Shown: positions 1-10,968, numbered from the stretch's first letter. The stretch: 64,000 bases of DNA from Globisporangium splendens (GCA_006386115.1 VFIW01000077.1:62001-126000); one strand, 5' to 3'. Notes: generated by a model not told the origin, from the sequence alone. Numbers and translations are program-made.

Positions 1-758
1 TCACAGATTGCGCGCTTTTTGAAAAAGAGCGTGATGCATGTACGCAGTAAACAGCTCAATCCGTTGCATCCGCGTGTCGCTGCGTTGCACCCTGTGTACG
101 TCCTGTTTTCCGACCCAGGCATCCTCTTCGCTGAATCCAGGCATTCGTCTCCCATCCGCGATGACGACTCCCCATCTGAGAATCACACATTTAGCAGCGT
201 TTCTGTTGGCGCTCTCTGTGTCTCGATGGATACAATCAAATGGTTACGCGTGATCAAATGCTTAGTACATTGTGCAGGTGTGGAGAAAACGGAAAAGTTC
301 AACGGACGGACAGTGTTTACTGGTCTCCCTGTAAACACGAACCGCATCATCCAACTTCAAGATGTCAACAACATGGCTACACTTTGACCCCATTCGCCAA
401 AATAACTCATTCTTAAGGCAATCAAAACAGCGTGTATCTCCACGTCAGCAGATCCCGTATGAGCGACAAATAATTGCAATCAGTACACAAAGCTGAACTG
501 GATACCGTACAAATCGTGATGCTGTGCGGCAGTGAGGTGACTTGACGAACCAGTTTCTTCAGACTGTGCGTATTGTGTCCGATTAGCTCATGGATCCTCA
601 CACTTTCAGCCAGCAACTTTCTTTTGTTTCGTCGTGCTTCGCTACACTTCTTCGCTGCCGCAGTTCATACCTCAAGCCTCATTTTTCAATTTCCGCCTTA
701 ACACTCAAGAACCTCCAAGTCTCCTGTTGCCCTCACTGCCACCCAAGCCAAGCTCAAG
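1..758. other. Upstream region without a convincing gene
   Basis: Short frames on both strands, but none resembles a protein family. From about 354 onward the sequence resembles the stretch upstream of the second SnoaL-like gene (about 2310 onward), so it is best read as the promoter and 5' leader of the gene at 759. No tRNA, repeat array or mobile element was recognised. Confidence 0.6.
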
Positions 759-1658
759 ATGAACCTGTTCACGATCTGTACCGTTGCTTCGTTTGCAACT
801 TTCGGCTTCGCGTCAGCTGCATGCCCGGTCGACAAGATCCTCGAAGCCAACAAGGCGCTCGTCCGAACTGCCCTTGATGCGACCTTCAACCAGCACGACG
901 TCAGCGCCGTCGACAGGTACTTTGGCCCGGAGTACTTGCAGCACAACCCATTCGCGCCGGATGGCATGGATAGCATGAAGGCGTTCATCGCTACTCTTAC
1001 TGAGGGCCAGTCGTACCAAATCGGCGCCGTGTCAGCCGAAGGCGACCTCGTGTGGAGCCACAACCGCATCCCAAACGGAAACGCGTCGATTGCCGTCGAT
1101 ATCTACCGAGTCAAGGACGGAAAGATCGTGGAGCACTGGGATATCGTGCAGACTGAGGTCCCAGTGTCACAAACGGTGAGTGGACGTCCAATGTTCCCCA
1201 TTACGCAAACCGCCACGCCTGCGTCAGTCGCCAAGGGATGCAGCGATACGAGTGGCAGTAGTCCGTGCGTGACGAAGGAAGTGCTGCAAGCCAACAAGGT
1301 TGTTGCCGCGGCTGCGCTCGACGGGTTGTTTAACCGGCGTGATCTAAGCGCTGTGGACCGGTACTTTGGCACGACGTACCTGCAGCACAACCCCTTTGGA
1401 TCAGATGGTCCCGAAGCGCTGAAGGCATTGATCAGTTCGCTGCCGGCAGCCACGAGATACGAGATTGGTGCACAGATTGCTGACGGCGACTTGGTGTGGA
1501 ACCACAGCCGGGTCAGCGGTCTCTCCGGCCTTCCAGCCTCGATCGTCGTGGATGTGTTCCGCGTCCAGGACGGCAAGATCGTGGAACACTGGGATGTGTT
1601 GCAAGCGGAAGTGACCGAGACGGTGAGTGGCCGCCCCATGTTCCCGATTGTCGCGTAA
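759..1658 (+). CDS. Secreted protein with two tandem SnoaL-like (NTF2-fold) domains
   Basis: 299 residues. A hydrophobic signal peptide (about residues 1-20, cleavage near the Ala-Ala-Cys) is followed by two copies of the same domain, about 21-155 and 165-299. Each copy begins with a Cys-Pro or Cys-Val segment, holds a Tyr-Leu-Gln-His-Asn-Pro motif and a Gly-Asp-Leu-Val-Trp strand, then Asp-Gly-Lys-Ile-Val-Glu-His-Trp-Asp, and ends in Ser-Gly-Arg-Pro-Met-Phe-Pro-Ile. The His-Trp-Asp block is typical of the SnoaL-like polyketide-cyclase/ester-hydrolase family, whose fold is a small cone-shaped cavity. The substrate cannot be inferred. The ATG at 759 gives the signal peptide directly. Its neighbour at 2792 is a close paralogue on the same strand, so the pair arose by tandem duplication. 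An extracellular or wall location is inferred. Confidence 0.85.
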   Translation: MNLFTICTVASFATFGFASAACPVDKILEANKALVRTALDATFNQHDVSAVDRYFGPEYLQHNPFAPDGMDSMKAFIATLTEGQSYQIGAVSAEGDLVWSHNRIPNGNASIAVDIYRVKDGKIVEHWDIVQTEVPVSQTVSGRPMFPITQTATPASVAKGCSDTSGSSPCVTKEVLQANKVVAAAALDGLFNRRDLSAVDRYFGTTYLQHNPFGSDGPEALKALISSLPAATRYEIGAQIADGDLVWNHSRVSGLSGLPASIVVDVFRVQDGKIVEHWDVLQAEVTETVSGRPMFPIVA

Positions 1659-2791
1659 GTAAATGCAAGCGCGGATAGACTCGCCGCGACTAGTGCTAAG
1701 GCAGTCTAGCTCCAGAAAAGACGCTCGTTTTCCATTTCTTTTACTACTGTAGCTACAGCGCCGATCGGAGGCTGCTACAAAAACGGCAAATGTCAAATAC
1801 TTGGCTTGATACTTTTCTTTCACATAATTTTCCTTTATTTTGGCTGGTACTGAGGAACCACCACCCGTGGTTCACGGAATAGTTGATAATCCCCACGCAG
1901 ATGGTTCCGTGCTCAGCGCATCATAGACGCTTTTGGTATCGCCAATGATAGTTCGTTGGCCGCACCAAAATCAGCCATTCTCTCTTTAGCTCGGTTTAGC
2001 TCCAGTTTTGCAGCTTCATCGCGAAAACGCTCATCAAGAGAAAAACCATCACAAGTTCAACAAGATGGTCTACGTGAACAAACTGTTGTGGCATTTTCAA
2101 AGGGATACGATGACATCTTCGACTATGACCCCCATCCAAGCACCTAACTTTCCTCCATAGAGGTAAAGAAAGCTTCTCGTAGTATTCCTTGACGATATCG
2201 TCTGCTAGTTATCGTTCCATGACATATAATAGTGATCGACTGTCTATTTCCGCTGAAGACGACAATTACTCGCGTCTAAACTGAAGCGGACAATGCTGAG
2301 AACAAATCATCTCTCCAACTTCAAGATGGGAACGATGTGGCTACATTTACCCCTTTTCGGTAAATTGCAAGCTTAGCAGCCAATCGAAAAGCTAGCTGAG
2401 ACTTCGGCAGCAAATAACTGCAATCAGCACTAACTTCAGAATCAATGTCCGGATTTTTGCTCATCAACGCAACAACAGGACTGATGGTGGAGCCGGACGA
2501 ATCATGGTTGCATCTGTCATTGGGACACGCGTGTAATTCGCTCTGATGCACGGGCTTGACGAATCCAATCACTTGCCGGACGAATCATCCCTCTTACTCA
2601 CACTGTGTGTACCTGAGGAGTTATCCGAGTTGGAGCACCTTCACGATTCGCAATCTCAGCGAGCAGCTCTTTGGATTTCGCTTCACGGTTCCACCAGAGT
2701 CCATTTTCCAGCCTCATTTCTCAACTTACCTCAAGCGAGTGCAAACGCCTACCAACCTTCAGCCACCTTCGCTTCAACCCCCAACGCCAAG
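1659..2791. other. Intergenic region between the SnoaL-like paralogues
   Basis: No supportable gene. It holds the 3' flank of the first gene and, from about 2310, the duplicated upstream region of the second gene. The open frame continues upstream of 2792 as far as 2546, but that part is low-complexity leader and has no signal peptide. Confidence 0.55.
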
Positions 2792-3676
2792 ATGAACGTG
2801 CTCACGATTTATGCCGCTGCACTGTTTGCGACCGTCGTGTCGGCCACATGCCCAGTCGACAAGACCCTCCAAGCCAACAAGGCACTCCTGACCACAACGC
2901 TGGACGCGCTCTTCAACAAGCACGACGTCAGCGCCGTCGACAAGTACGTCGGTGCGACCTACTTGCAGCACAACCCATTCGTGAAGGATGGTCCTCAAGA
3001 ACTTAAGGACTTCATTGGCTCCTCTGGGAACACGTCGTACGATATCAGTGCTGTGGCAGCTGCAGGCGACCTCGTGTGGAGTCACAGCCGCAGCTTCGAA
3101 GCTGGCAGCTTTTCGATTGTTGTCGACATCTTCCGAGTGAAGGACGGAAAGATCGTGGAGCACTGGGACGTCTCACAGCCTGAAGTCCCAGCCTCGCAAA
3201 CAGCAAGTGGACGTCCGATGTTTCCTGTTACGCAATCCGCCACGCCTGCGTCAGTCGTCAAAGGATGCAGCGACACGATCGAATGCCCGTCAAAGGAGGT
3301 GCTTGAAGCCAACAAGGCACTCACGGCGTCTGCGCTCGACGCGTTCTTCAACAAACGCGACGCGAGTGCCGTCGACAAGTACGTTGGCTCGACGTACTTG
3401 CAGCACAACCCGACTGCGAAGGACGATGCGGAGGAGCTCAAGAAACTGATCAATTCAATGCCAGAGGGTTCCAAGTTCGAGCTCGGCACGATCGTCGCGG
3501 AGGGGGACTTGGTGTGGACCCACGGTCGATACACTGACGCCCCTGGCACTCCGGCATCCATCGTTGTCGACGTGTTCCGCGTCAAGGACGGCAAGCTCGT
3601 GGAGCACTGGGATATCTCGCAAACCGAGGTAACCGAGACGGCGAGCGGCCGCCCCATGTTCCCCATTGGTGCCTAA
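2792..3676 (+). CDS. Secreted protein with two tandem SnoaL-like domains (second paralogue)
   Basis: 294 residues. The ATG at 2792 was chosen over the longer open frame from 2546 because it places a signal peptide (about residues 1-19) at the N-terminus, exactly as in the paralogue at 759. Two SnoaL-like domains follow, each with the Tyr-Leu-Gln-His-Asn-Pro motif, Gly-Asp-Leu-Val-Trp, a Lys-Asp-Gly-Lys-(Ile/Leu)-Val-Glu-His-Trp-Asp block and a terminal Gly-Arg-Pro-Met-Phe-Pro motif. The linker between domains carries a short Ser-Pro-Cys-poor spacer that is two or three residues shorter than in the paralogue. No transmembrane segment other than the signal. Role unknown; a soluble secreted binding or cyclase-like protein is an inference from the fold. 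Confidence 0.85.
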   Translation: MNVLTIYAAALFATVVSATCPVDKTLQANKALLTTTLDALFNKHDVSAVDKYVGATYLQHNPFVKDGPQELKDFIGSSGNTSYDISAVAAAGDLVWSHSRSFEAGSFSIVVDIFRVKDGKIVEHWDVSQPEVPASQTASGRPMFPVTQSATPASVVKGCSDTIECPSKEVLEANKALTASALDAFFNKRDASAVDKYVGSTYLQHNPTAKDDAEELKKLINSMPEGSKFELGTIVAEGDLVWTHGRYTDAPGTPASIVVDVFRVKDGKLVEHWDISQTEVTETASGRPMFPIGA

Positions 3677-4161
3677 GCAGACACGTTAGCCGTTCGTACA
3701 CGTTCTACCTGCTTGCATGGCAACAGACAAATGCTAATAATCAGGCTCTTCTCATTTTACCATTCTACCCAACTCTCTGCTTCTCATTGAGGAAAATCAA
3801 CAAACTCTATCCTTATTTACCTCAGGCAGCTTTCGCACATCCTCGATGGCAATCCCCATCTGATGAGGCAGAAAAACAAAGTTCACAACATTTCGTGGTT
3901 GATAACCAACTCCCTGTATCTCAATGAAAATACCCAAAAGGTTTACTCGGTATGCAACAAGTTTACTACTCTACTGTTAAATGCACGATTTCCGCCTTCG
4001 AGGTAGTGGGCAACAAGCATAGTGCACGGGATGGATGCTTGTGGTATACGCTAAAGCACATTGAGACCAGCCATTTTGCTGTTTACCTTCTACCATTCTG
4101 CATAATTCTCTACTTTTCAATGCGGAAATCTACAGTTTCTACGAGTTCTATCCTTACTTGA
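3677..4161. other. Intergenic region
   Basis: AT-richer than the flanking genes. No gene recognised. It lies between the 3' end of the plus-strand SnoaL-like gene and the 3' end of the minus-strand hydrolase, so it should hold two convergent 3' untranslated regions. Confidence 0.6.
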
Positions 4162-7100
4162 TTATTCTACATCCAACGACGCCATATCGCTCTCCCTCGA
4201 TGCGTTGCTGGCCGCTGCGTGCTTTGCGATAAACTCGTACGCGAGCGTGTACCGCAGATCGCTCTGAGCACTCGGTTTGCACACGCTCATGTGGGTCGCG
4301 TCTGGGACCGTGACAAAGTCGCCGAAGCCCGGATTTGCGGAACTCGGGGGCACCACGAGCGCTTCGACGCCGATCACAGGTAATCGGCACGGGACACTCT
4401 CGCCGATACTCAGTGCTGGAATACCTTTCTCCTCGAAGAGCGATGCGCACCAGTCGTTGAGCATCTTGGAGTGCGGCGTGCCATGCAAATGCTCCGTCAC
4501 CGGGTGCTGGTTAATGCCCAGACTCCGGGGTCGAAAAGCCTGAATCGTCTGCGCCACAGGGCTGCCGTGGTGGGGTACGCCGTAGAATAAAACACCATTC
4601 ACATTGTCCACCAGTGAGCTCTCCTCCCGAGACGGCTCCACCATCGAATCGTGGAGCACCTGCTTCAGCAACACGCCACCGAGACTGTGCGTCACGAAGA
4701 TCACGGGGCGGTCACCCGTGCCGACGCGCGCGGCATTGAGTTTATTGCGGATTTCGTGGCTCGTGCTCTCGAAGCCCATCGTGCGCCACGCCGAATCTGA
4801 CGACAAGAGTTGCGCGTCGTAGCCGATCGACAGCACGCGCGGATTCGTTCCGTCGCGTTGTAGATCCGGCAGCAGCCACTGTTGAGCCCACATCGTGGTC
4901 TCGTCGTCGCCGCACATCCACGTCTCGTACGGACACCCCAGGAGTCCATGGATCAGCACCACATCAACGTCGTACCTCCCGCTTGTGTTGGTCTCGTCTG
5001 GGTTAGTCCTGTCGCTTTGTGCGGCGGCATCGTCCTTGGTCGATGAAAAGTGCAGCGGATGCACGCCATCGAGGTACTTGACGTGCTCCACTGGCGCACT
5101 CTCGTGCGTGTTCTTTCTCTTCTTGTTGCTGCTAGCTTGACTTTGGTACCAACGATTCGAGCGCGCTCGATGTGCAATCGACTGCAGCTGGATGTCCTCC
5201 GATCGGGTCCATTGCTCCAGCACACTCGTCAATTGTGTGTCGTTCGCCACAAAGGCGCGCACATCGTCGTGCATGTCGTCGCACGTAAACAGATTCGCGA
5301 GCACGCGCGCAGTCTCGCGCTGCACCAGCTGGTTCTCTGAGCGCATGAGGAGTTTGAGCAGCGGGATGCCGCCGCGCCGCACGAAATCCTGTTGGCACTC
5401 CTTGCGGCCAAGCACATACGCCAATGCTCGAAGTGCCTTGGCATGCGCGATCTCGTAGTTGCTGCGCTCGGTGGTGTGGCCTGCGATGGGCCGCGTGCGA
5501 GACTTGGCATCGCGCACACTCGTGGACGCATTGGCGATCTCCAGTGGCACCTGCTGGAGCACGGCGTCGAGGATCGAGATGAGCCATTCCTGCTTGGCCT
5601 GGTCGTGGTGCGCGCCGTGGTCCGAGATCTGCTCGAGACACTTGGCAGCTTCGTCGCGGACCCGCTCGTCCTGAGACGTCAGGAACGCCGTGAAGAGCTC
5701 AATCCATCCGTCAACGTACTGTCGCTTCGTGACCGACGTCGGCGTCACAAAGTCGTCATGGTGCAGTGGATGCTCGTCATCGTCATCGTCGTTCAGAAAC
5801 GACAGCGCATCGCGGTCCAATGCAAATGGCATCACCGCTGGGTCTGAAATGTCCTCGTCATTATTGCAAGATGGCGCTGCGATGCAGCGAACCGCTTGCA
5901 GAAGTGCCGCAGTCATGCGGCAGTCGTTGTTCTCCAGAACGCGAGCGCGAAGCACGTCCAGTGCACCCATTGCCACCAGCGTCGCTCGCACATTCTCGTC
6001 GTGTCTGACGACGTTGGCGACGATCTCCAGCGCCGTGCACACGAGTGGCACATTGGTCGACGTCATCCATTGCATCAGCACCTGCGTGCTCGCGTCGTGG
6101 CGCCGCAATGCGCGCGCAATCGTCGGGTCGTCGCTAAGCTCGTGCATCAACTTGGCTGCCTCGAGAAGCACGGCGTCCGAGCGTTTGTCCTGATCGCCAC
6201 TGCAAATCGCCATCAGCGCCGTCCACAGCTTGTCGTTCGCGATCAGCTTGCGGCGCGTCTTGGCCGTGGTGTCTTCACCAAAGAGCGCTTTGCGCCACTC
6301 GTACTTTGCCGAGAGTGCGTGCGGCGACGAAGCCTTGCGCAGACCCCAGAGCGCGAACGCGAGGTACTCGTCCGGGACGTCGGCGACCGCGAGTGCGAGC
6401 AGTGACACGAGGTTCGCGGGCCCAAAGCGGCACTCAGGTCCGTCCAGCAGCACGAGCCGACGCAGCGCGTCGCCCACGCGTGCATCACGGTCGTGGCTCT
6501 GCGCGAGGTTGAGCAGCGCGTGCTTGCCGTAGCGGGTCGCGCGCTCGGCGATCGCCTTGGCGCACTGCGCGTTGGTCGCGAGCACACCCACGGCATCGTA
6601 GAGCTCCTGCTCGAGGTCCTGGCGCAGCGTCTGCTGACTGTGGCTCGAGATGAGGTTCAGCAGCAGCGCGAAGCTCGAGCTCTGGATCACCTGGTCCGCG
6701 TCCCATGCCGTCGACGAGAGCGCGAGCTCCTGGAGCCACCCAAACAAGTGGTGGTACATGTTGCCATTAGTACTGGTAGAACGCGTACTACCACTGGTAG
6801 TATGATTGCTGGTAGAAGAGGTAGAACTGCTCGTGTCGTGCGGTAGTAGCAGCGTCGACGACGATACCGGCGCCTGGTTTTTGCTGGCAGACGACACATA
6901 GAATGCCTGGCGCGCCGCGTACACGCTGGCGGACGACACGAAGCATGCAAAGTCGCGCGCGAGGCTCTGGTCGAGTCCCAGCTCCTGCTTCGAGAGCGCC
7001 TTCGCGGCCGCGCGCTTGAGCGACTTGGTCGGCTCCACACAACTGTCACTCGTTGCATGCTGCTTTGCGCGGTTTGTGTCGGTTTGCGAAACCTGCTGCT

Positions 7101-7209
7101 GTGGCTTTGACAGCGACGCGTCGTCGCCCATGTAGAGGTACCCGGCGCTGGCGCTCATGCTCGCGCCAGCAGCGCCGAGCAGCAGCGTAAACGGCCGCTT
7201 CGCGTGCAT
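4162..7209 (-). CDS. SERAC1-like alpha/beta hydrolase with Armadillo-like repeats
   Basis: 1015 residues from the ATG at 7209. An open frame runs further upstream but looks like untranslated sequence, and this ATG starts a short hydrophobic N-terminus (about residues 5-25) suited to a membrane anchor or mitochondrial targeting. Residues about 60-680 form a helical repeat region with Armadillo-like units. The C-terminal 270 residues are a lipase-like domain. It has His-Gly-Leu-Leu-Gly (oxyanion loop, about 754), the nucleophile Ser842 in Thr-His-Ser-Leu-Gly-Gly, and the probable catalytic His973 in Asp-Ala-Thr-His-Met. This order matches SERAC1, which in animals acts in phosphatidylglycerol remodelling at mitochondria-ER contacts. 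The helper role here is inferred. It is longer than human SERAC1, mainly in the repeat region. Confidence 0.8.
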   Translation of the reverse strand: MHAKRPFTLLLGAAGASMSASAGYLYMGDDASLSKPQQQVSQTDTNRAKQHATSDSCVEPTKSLKRAAAKALSKQELGLDQSLARDFACFVSSASVYAARQAFYVSSASKNQAPVSSSTLLLPHDTSSSTSSTSNHTTSGSTRSTSTNGNMYHHLFGWLQELALSSTAWDADQVIQSSSFALLLNLISSHSQQTLRQDLEQELYDAVGVLATNAQCAKAIAERATRYGKHALLNLAQSHDRDARVGDALRRLVLLDGPECRFGPANLVSLLALAVADVPDEYLAFALWGLRKASSPHALSAKYEWRKALFGEDTTAKTRRKLIANDKLWTALMAICSGDQDKRSDAVLLEAAKLMHELSDDPTIARALRRHDASTQVLMQWMTSTNVPLVCTALEIVANVVRHDENVRATLVAMGALDVLRARVLENNDCRMTAALLQAVRCIAAPSCNNDEDISDPAVMPFALDRDALSFLNDDDDDEHPLHHDDFVTPTSVTKRQYVDGWIELFTAFLTSQDERVRDEAAKCLEQISDHGAHHDQAKQEWLISILDAVLQQVPLEIANASTSVRDAKSRTRPIAGHTTERSNYEIAHAKALRALAYVLGRKECQQDFVRRGGIPLLKLLMRSENQLVQRETARVLANLFTCDDMHDDVRAFVANDTQLTSVLEQWTRSEDIQLQSIAHRARSNRWYQSQASSNKKRKNTHESAPVEHVKYLDGVHPLHFSSTKDDAAAQSDRTNPDETNTSGRYDVDVVLIHGLLGCPYETWMCGDDETTMWAQQWLLPDLQRDGTNPRVLSIGYDAQLLSSDSAWRTMGFESTSHEIRNKLNAARVGTGDRPVIFVTHSLGGVLLKQVLHDSMVEPSREESSLVDNVNGVLFYGVPHHGSPVAQTIQAFRPRSLGINQHPVTEHLHGTPHSKMLNDWCASLFEEKGIPALSIGESVPCRLPVIGVEALVVPPSSANPGFGDFVTVPDATHMSVCKPSAQSDLRYTLAYEFIAKHAAASNASRESDMASLDVE

Positions 7210-8253
7210 CGGGTCCTGGGGTCGTCTATGTAAGAGAGGCGGTTGACAAGAGTGGGCTTGTATAAGGGCGACGTTGCGTTTGTATGCACACACGCTTGGA
7301 CGTGACTCGGGGTCACCGTGTCGACGTGCGGGATCTGTTGCAAATGGCTTGGTGGCAAAGACACAGAGAAAAGAGATCTCAAGTTTGAAAACGAAATGAC
7401 TACCGGGGAGTCGAATGCTGAGCTTCAACGGCGTCACCTGGGAAGACAGGCGATGATGAGGTGTCTTTTCAGTGTCGGTGACGTCGCTCCCACCCCTTCC
7501 AACAATTCGTTGCTTTTTATAAAGGATAGTGTGTGAGTAGGAGGGAGGTCGTCATTTGTGCAACCTGCTTCACCATCTGCAAGAACACGCAGAAAAAGCA
7601 CACATATTCTCAAAGGGGTCGGGTTGCGATACATACTGGAACAGCATACAGTACGACGATTTGTCCTCTTATGCCCGGATAAAAGAGAGTAGCTGCTCCA
7701 TTTGAATCAGGAGATTCCAAGTGACTATTTCGGAGGCATTTGAATCTTCATGCGGATCACAAGCTCAAGCGCACCAGTTGGGCTAATAGCAGATCATCCG
7801 CACGCTAACAAGGTCTGTGCTCGCATAAAGAAAAATCGATAGTCTTTTGTCTGGGCAGCGCGATCCATCCGATAAAAAGTCATCGTCTCCCGCAGTGACG
7901 TCATTTTGTGTGTTGAATTAGGCGCTGACTACAGGGGACTCCCAACAGGATTCATCTCGAGAGAGCGCTGTCTAAGTCGACCAGTATGCACTTTCTCTTG
8001 CTACGTTTACATCATGCTCCCACTTGAGCACAGTGTGTTTGGACTTCATTAGCTCAACAATGCTGTACTTTCTCACTCACTAAGTCTACAACAGCTCACA
8101 TTGTCCCTCAAAGATCGCAATTGCATCATTTCAATGAGAAGCGGATCCGCATGTGGCATTTCTCTTCACTCTCGATGTTGTTTATGGTCTACAAGCGCTT
8201 TTTCCAGATACAAAAAGCATTTATTTCTTCTATTGCTAAAGAGCGGAAGTCGA
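7210..8253. other. Intergenic region between two minus-strand genes
   Basis: Contains the promoter of the SERAC1-like gene (proximal end at 7210) and the 3' flank of the 5'-nucleotidase. A plus-strand frame at 8101-9363 is only the antisense of the nucleotidase. No RNA gene or repeat recognised. Confidence 0.6.
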
Positions 8254-9849
8254 CTACAGCAGCACGGTGGAGCGGCCTTGCGCCGTGTAGCAGAGCGTCG
8301 CGTTTGGCTGCGCGCGCATGAACTGCTCGAGCGCCGAGTCCACTCGGCCAGCCTCAGCCTCGTTCACGTACGACGTCGTGACCGTGAGCCCCGGCACCGC
8401 GAGGTACTCGTTCGTCTGCACGTAGTTGGTCATCGTGAGCTTGAACACGTCGGTGTCGAGCACCGGACCCGTGCGCGTTGGGTGGTTGAACCACTCGATG
8501 CTCGCAAGCGCACCGTTGTTGGCGCCGTTGCACTGGAACACGTACTTGATGCCGCCAGCTTGCACGTAGAAGCCGTTCGAATTGATGAACCCGCTGCCGC
8601 AGCTCGCCTTCATCTCGTGCTCGATGAACTTCTTCATCGACGCGCCGTCGCTCTCAAACACGACGTACGTGTTGCCAAACGGCGACCAGGCAATCAATTG
8701 CGCCAATGTGATGGGACCCGCTGGGTAGATCGTGTCACTGCGGATGAGGCCGCCGTTGATGAGCGCGACATCGGCAAAGTTCTGTCCGTAGAAGTGGAGC
8801 GCACTGTCGGCAAAGATGTTGCCGACCGCCGTGTCCATGGTTCGCACGCTCACGCCACGGAGATCGAGCGAATTGCAAAGCGAACCGACTTGACGGCTCT
8901 GCAGTTCGGAGATCCGTTGTGCGTACGTGTTGATGACGGTGTCCAGCTGGGCATCGCTGGGCATTTCCTCCGTGATTGGGATCAAACGGTGCGTCATACG
9001 CGTCGTGGCCGCAAGGTTTTGCGTGGTGTCCGCGGCGAAGTACTCGAGTCGCGACGACCAGACCGTGCGGAAATCCAGGTCGGCCTTCAAGTATGGCGTG
9101 CCAAAGTTGGTCTGCAGCATCGCGCGGTGCTCGTGGCCGCCGTAGATGATGTCGACACCAGTGACTTCCGTGGAGAAGCGGTTGTCGCCGTCGATCTCTT
9201 GGTGCGTGAGCGCGATCACAAAGTCCACCTTCTCGGTCTCACGCAGGATCTTGACTTGCTCCTTCGCGGCTTCGACTGGATCCGTCCAGTACAATCGGTT
9301 GCCAGGCATCTTCATGTCGTACATGACGCCGACGAACCCGATCTTGATCGAGCCAAACTCTGAGTGGTTGAGTTGTTTGACGGCGCGCGGCACCGTGCCA
9401 CGGAGCAGCGCCTTGGTCTCGTACTCGTAGCAGTTGGCGTTGAGCCACGTGAAGTTACTGGCAGCCGAGACGTTGAGGAACGCGTCGATGCCGAAATCGA
9501 ACTCGTGGTTGCCCAAGCACGCATAGTCGACACCCAGCGCGTTGTGTGCGTCGATCATCTGCATGCCTTTGAACTGAAAGGACCACAGCGACGGCGACAT
9601 GGTGTCACCAGCAAACAGCACCAAGCTGTTCGGGTTTCGCTTGCGCATATCCTGGACGATCGGGATCACACGCGATGGTCCACCGACCTTCAAGCCGCTC
9701 ACATCGTCCTGGAGGAGCTCGTAGACGTCGTTGAACGCGATCACATCGACGATGGCCGTTTGGTTGCGCGCCGCATCTGTGGTCTGGAGAGACGCTGTTG
9801 CGAAGAGCGTCGCCGCAAGCAAAGTGGCAGGACGCAAAAGGTTGAGCAT
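8254..9849 (-). CDS. Secreted 5'-nucleotidase / metallophosphoesterase
   Basis: 531 residues with a signal peptide (about 1-26). The metallophosphoesterase domain shows the metal-binding motifs in order: Phe-Asn-Asp-Val-Tyr (Asp41), Gly-Asp-Thr (81-83), Gly-Asn-His-Glu-Phe (113-117), Thr-His-Gln-Glu-Ile-Asp (215-220) and Gly-Gly-His-Glu-His (237-241). The C-terminal half is the 5'-nucleotidase substrate domain, with an Asn-Gly-Gly-Leu-Ile-Arg segment and aromatic residues for base stacking. Known family members hydrolyse extracellular nucleoside monophosphates or UDP-sugars in a periplasmic or extracellular setting. The C-terminus has no hydrophobic GPI-type tail, so a soluble secreted enzyme is likely. 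Uninterrupted single-exon gene. Confidence 0.9.
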   Translation of the reverse strand: MLNLLRPATLLAATLFATASLQTTDAARNQTAIVDVIAFNDVYELLQDDVSGLKVGGPSRVIPIVQDMRKRNPNSLVLFAGDTMSPSLWSFQFKGMQMIDAHNALGVDYACLGNHEFDFGIDAFLNVSAASNFTWLNANCYEYETKALLRGTVPRAVKQLNHSEFGSIKIGFVGVMYDMKMPGNRLYWTDPVEAAKEQVKILRETEKVDFVIALTHQEIDGDNRFSTEVTGVDIIYGGHEHRAMLQTNFGTPYLKADLDFRTVWSSRLEYFAADTTQNLAATTRMTHRLIPITEEMPSDAQLDTVINTYAQRISELQSRQVGSLCNSLDLRGVSVRTMDTAVGNIFADSALHFYGQNFADVALINGGLIRSDTIYPAGPITLAQLIAWSPFGNTYVVFESDGASMKKFIEHEMKASCGSGFINSNGFYVQAGGIKYVFQCNGANNGALASIEWFNHPTRTGPVLDTDVFKLTMTNYVQTNEYLAVPGLTVTTSYVNEAEAGRVDSALEQFMRAQPNATLCYTAQGRSTVLL

Positions 9850-10968
9850 TTTGCTGAGGAGCTACTTACGTGAACGCTAGCGAACAAATGGCCGAATGAG
9901 AGACGATGACCACCGGGAGATCGAGAGCTGCCGGTTAGGAGCCCTGAAGGATACCGGCCGTTCTGCTGGATCTGCGACAGATGGACGGGCGACGCGCACT
10001 CAGCGTGCGAGGTGGCGACCAGCAGCGTCTCGCGATCAACAGGATGACCACCAGGTCAAGGTCTCGCGTCAAGTGGGACTGTCGCGTGCGAAGCGAGCTT
10101 CAACAACAACTCGAGCATTTCTTCATCTCTCTTAAATGAGTGTCTTGAGTGCATTCACTGACCAATGCTGATCAAGAGCACTGCTTTAATACGTAAACGC
10201 ATTCTTATGTACTAACTCTAGTGATAAAAGCAGCTGTTTCAAGTCAGACTCTGATTTGATCCTGACAAATGATTTGAAAAGCAGCCAGGAGCTCCGCTTC
10301 TGTCAATTTAATAGTTTGCAGTCACTCGATCCGAAAGCCATCGCGGACGTGAGGCACGTCATGGCCTGCGGGATGGTGCGCTGAGAAAATGCATAGCAGC
10401 CAGCCAGCCAGCACTTTCTTGACCAGCTCAGGTCTCTGTGACGGGTGGTGACAAGGATACGTAGCGCTGCGAGATCCATTGAATTGACACATTGAAGCCA
10501 GCTGAGAGCGCGTTATGATACGAGGTCGCGTGATCGCGTGCGATTTGCTTTCGGTGAATGCACAGGAGCACTTGAGCAACACAGTCTTCCTTGAAGAACG
10601 GTCGTCTTCTGCGGGTGCGAAGCTGGGATTGTTTAGGTAAGTGAGGCAGCCAGCTCGCCAGGTAGGATCATTTTGAGTTCCTGCATAGGATACCGAGACT
10701 ATCCACATCGACAGCCAGCTTGTGCTTCGACGAGTCGTCTTTAAAGCGAGAGGCTGATTGCCGCTTGATGACCAACCTCTTTCCTTCTCGATATCCTGTA
10801 GGAGTCAGCTTCTTGATTACGTTCTCTTGCGGCCTCCCGGTGCGCGTTGCTCCACCTTATCGCAAGAAAATGCATCTCCTCTCTGCGCGACGGCGGTCTT
10901 TCTCAATTTTCTCTCGCGGGGATCATCTTGAGACTGTGGTTCCAGGGCTCGTGGCAGGAGTGCTGGTG
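9850..10968. other. Intergenic region
   Basis: Upstream flank of the 5'-nucleotidase on the 9850 side. Short open frames on both strands show no family resemblance. On the minus strand the sequence beyond 10969 is where the remainder of the kinase domain should lie, but no Asp-Phe-Gly, Ala-Pro-Glu or C-lobe motifs are readable in any frame. Confidence 0.5.

Larger units (their letters stand above)
354..3676. repeat. Tandem segmental duplication carrying two SnoaL-like genes
   Basis: Two head-to-tail units of roughly 2 kb. The stretch at 354-392 (ending in a 'gtcaacaacatggctacac' type motif and a CCCC run) reappears with changes at about 2310-2352. Similarity is patchy through the 5' leaders and strong through both coding regions. 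The divergence, including non-synonymous changes and small length differences, shows the duplication is not recent. Confidence 0.6.

Noticed and set aside
8101..9363. 420-codon plus-strand frame opposite the 5'-nucleotidase
   Set aside because: Antisense shadow, no ATG at its start and no domain.
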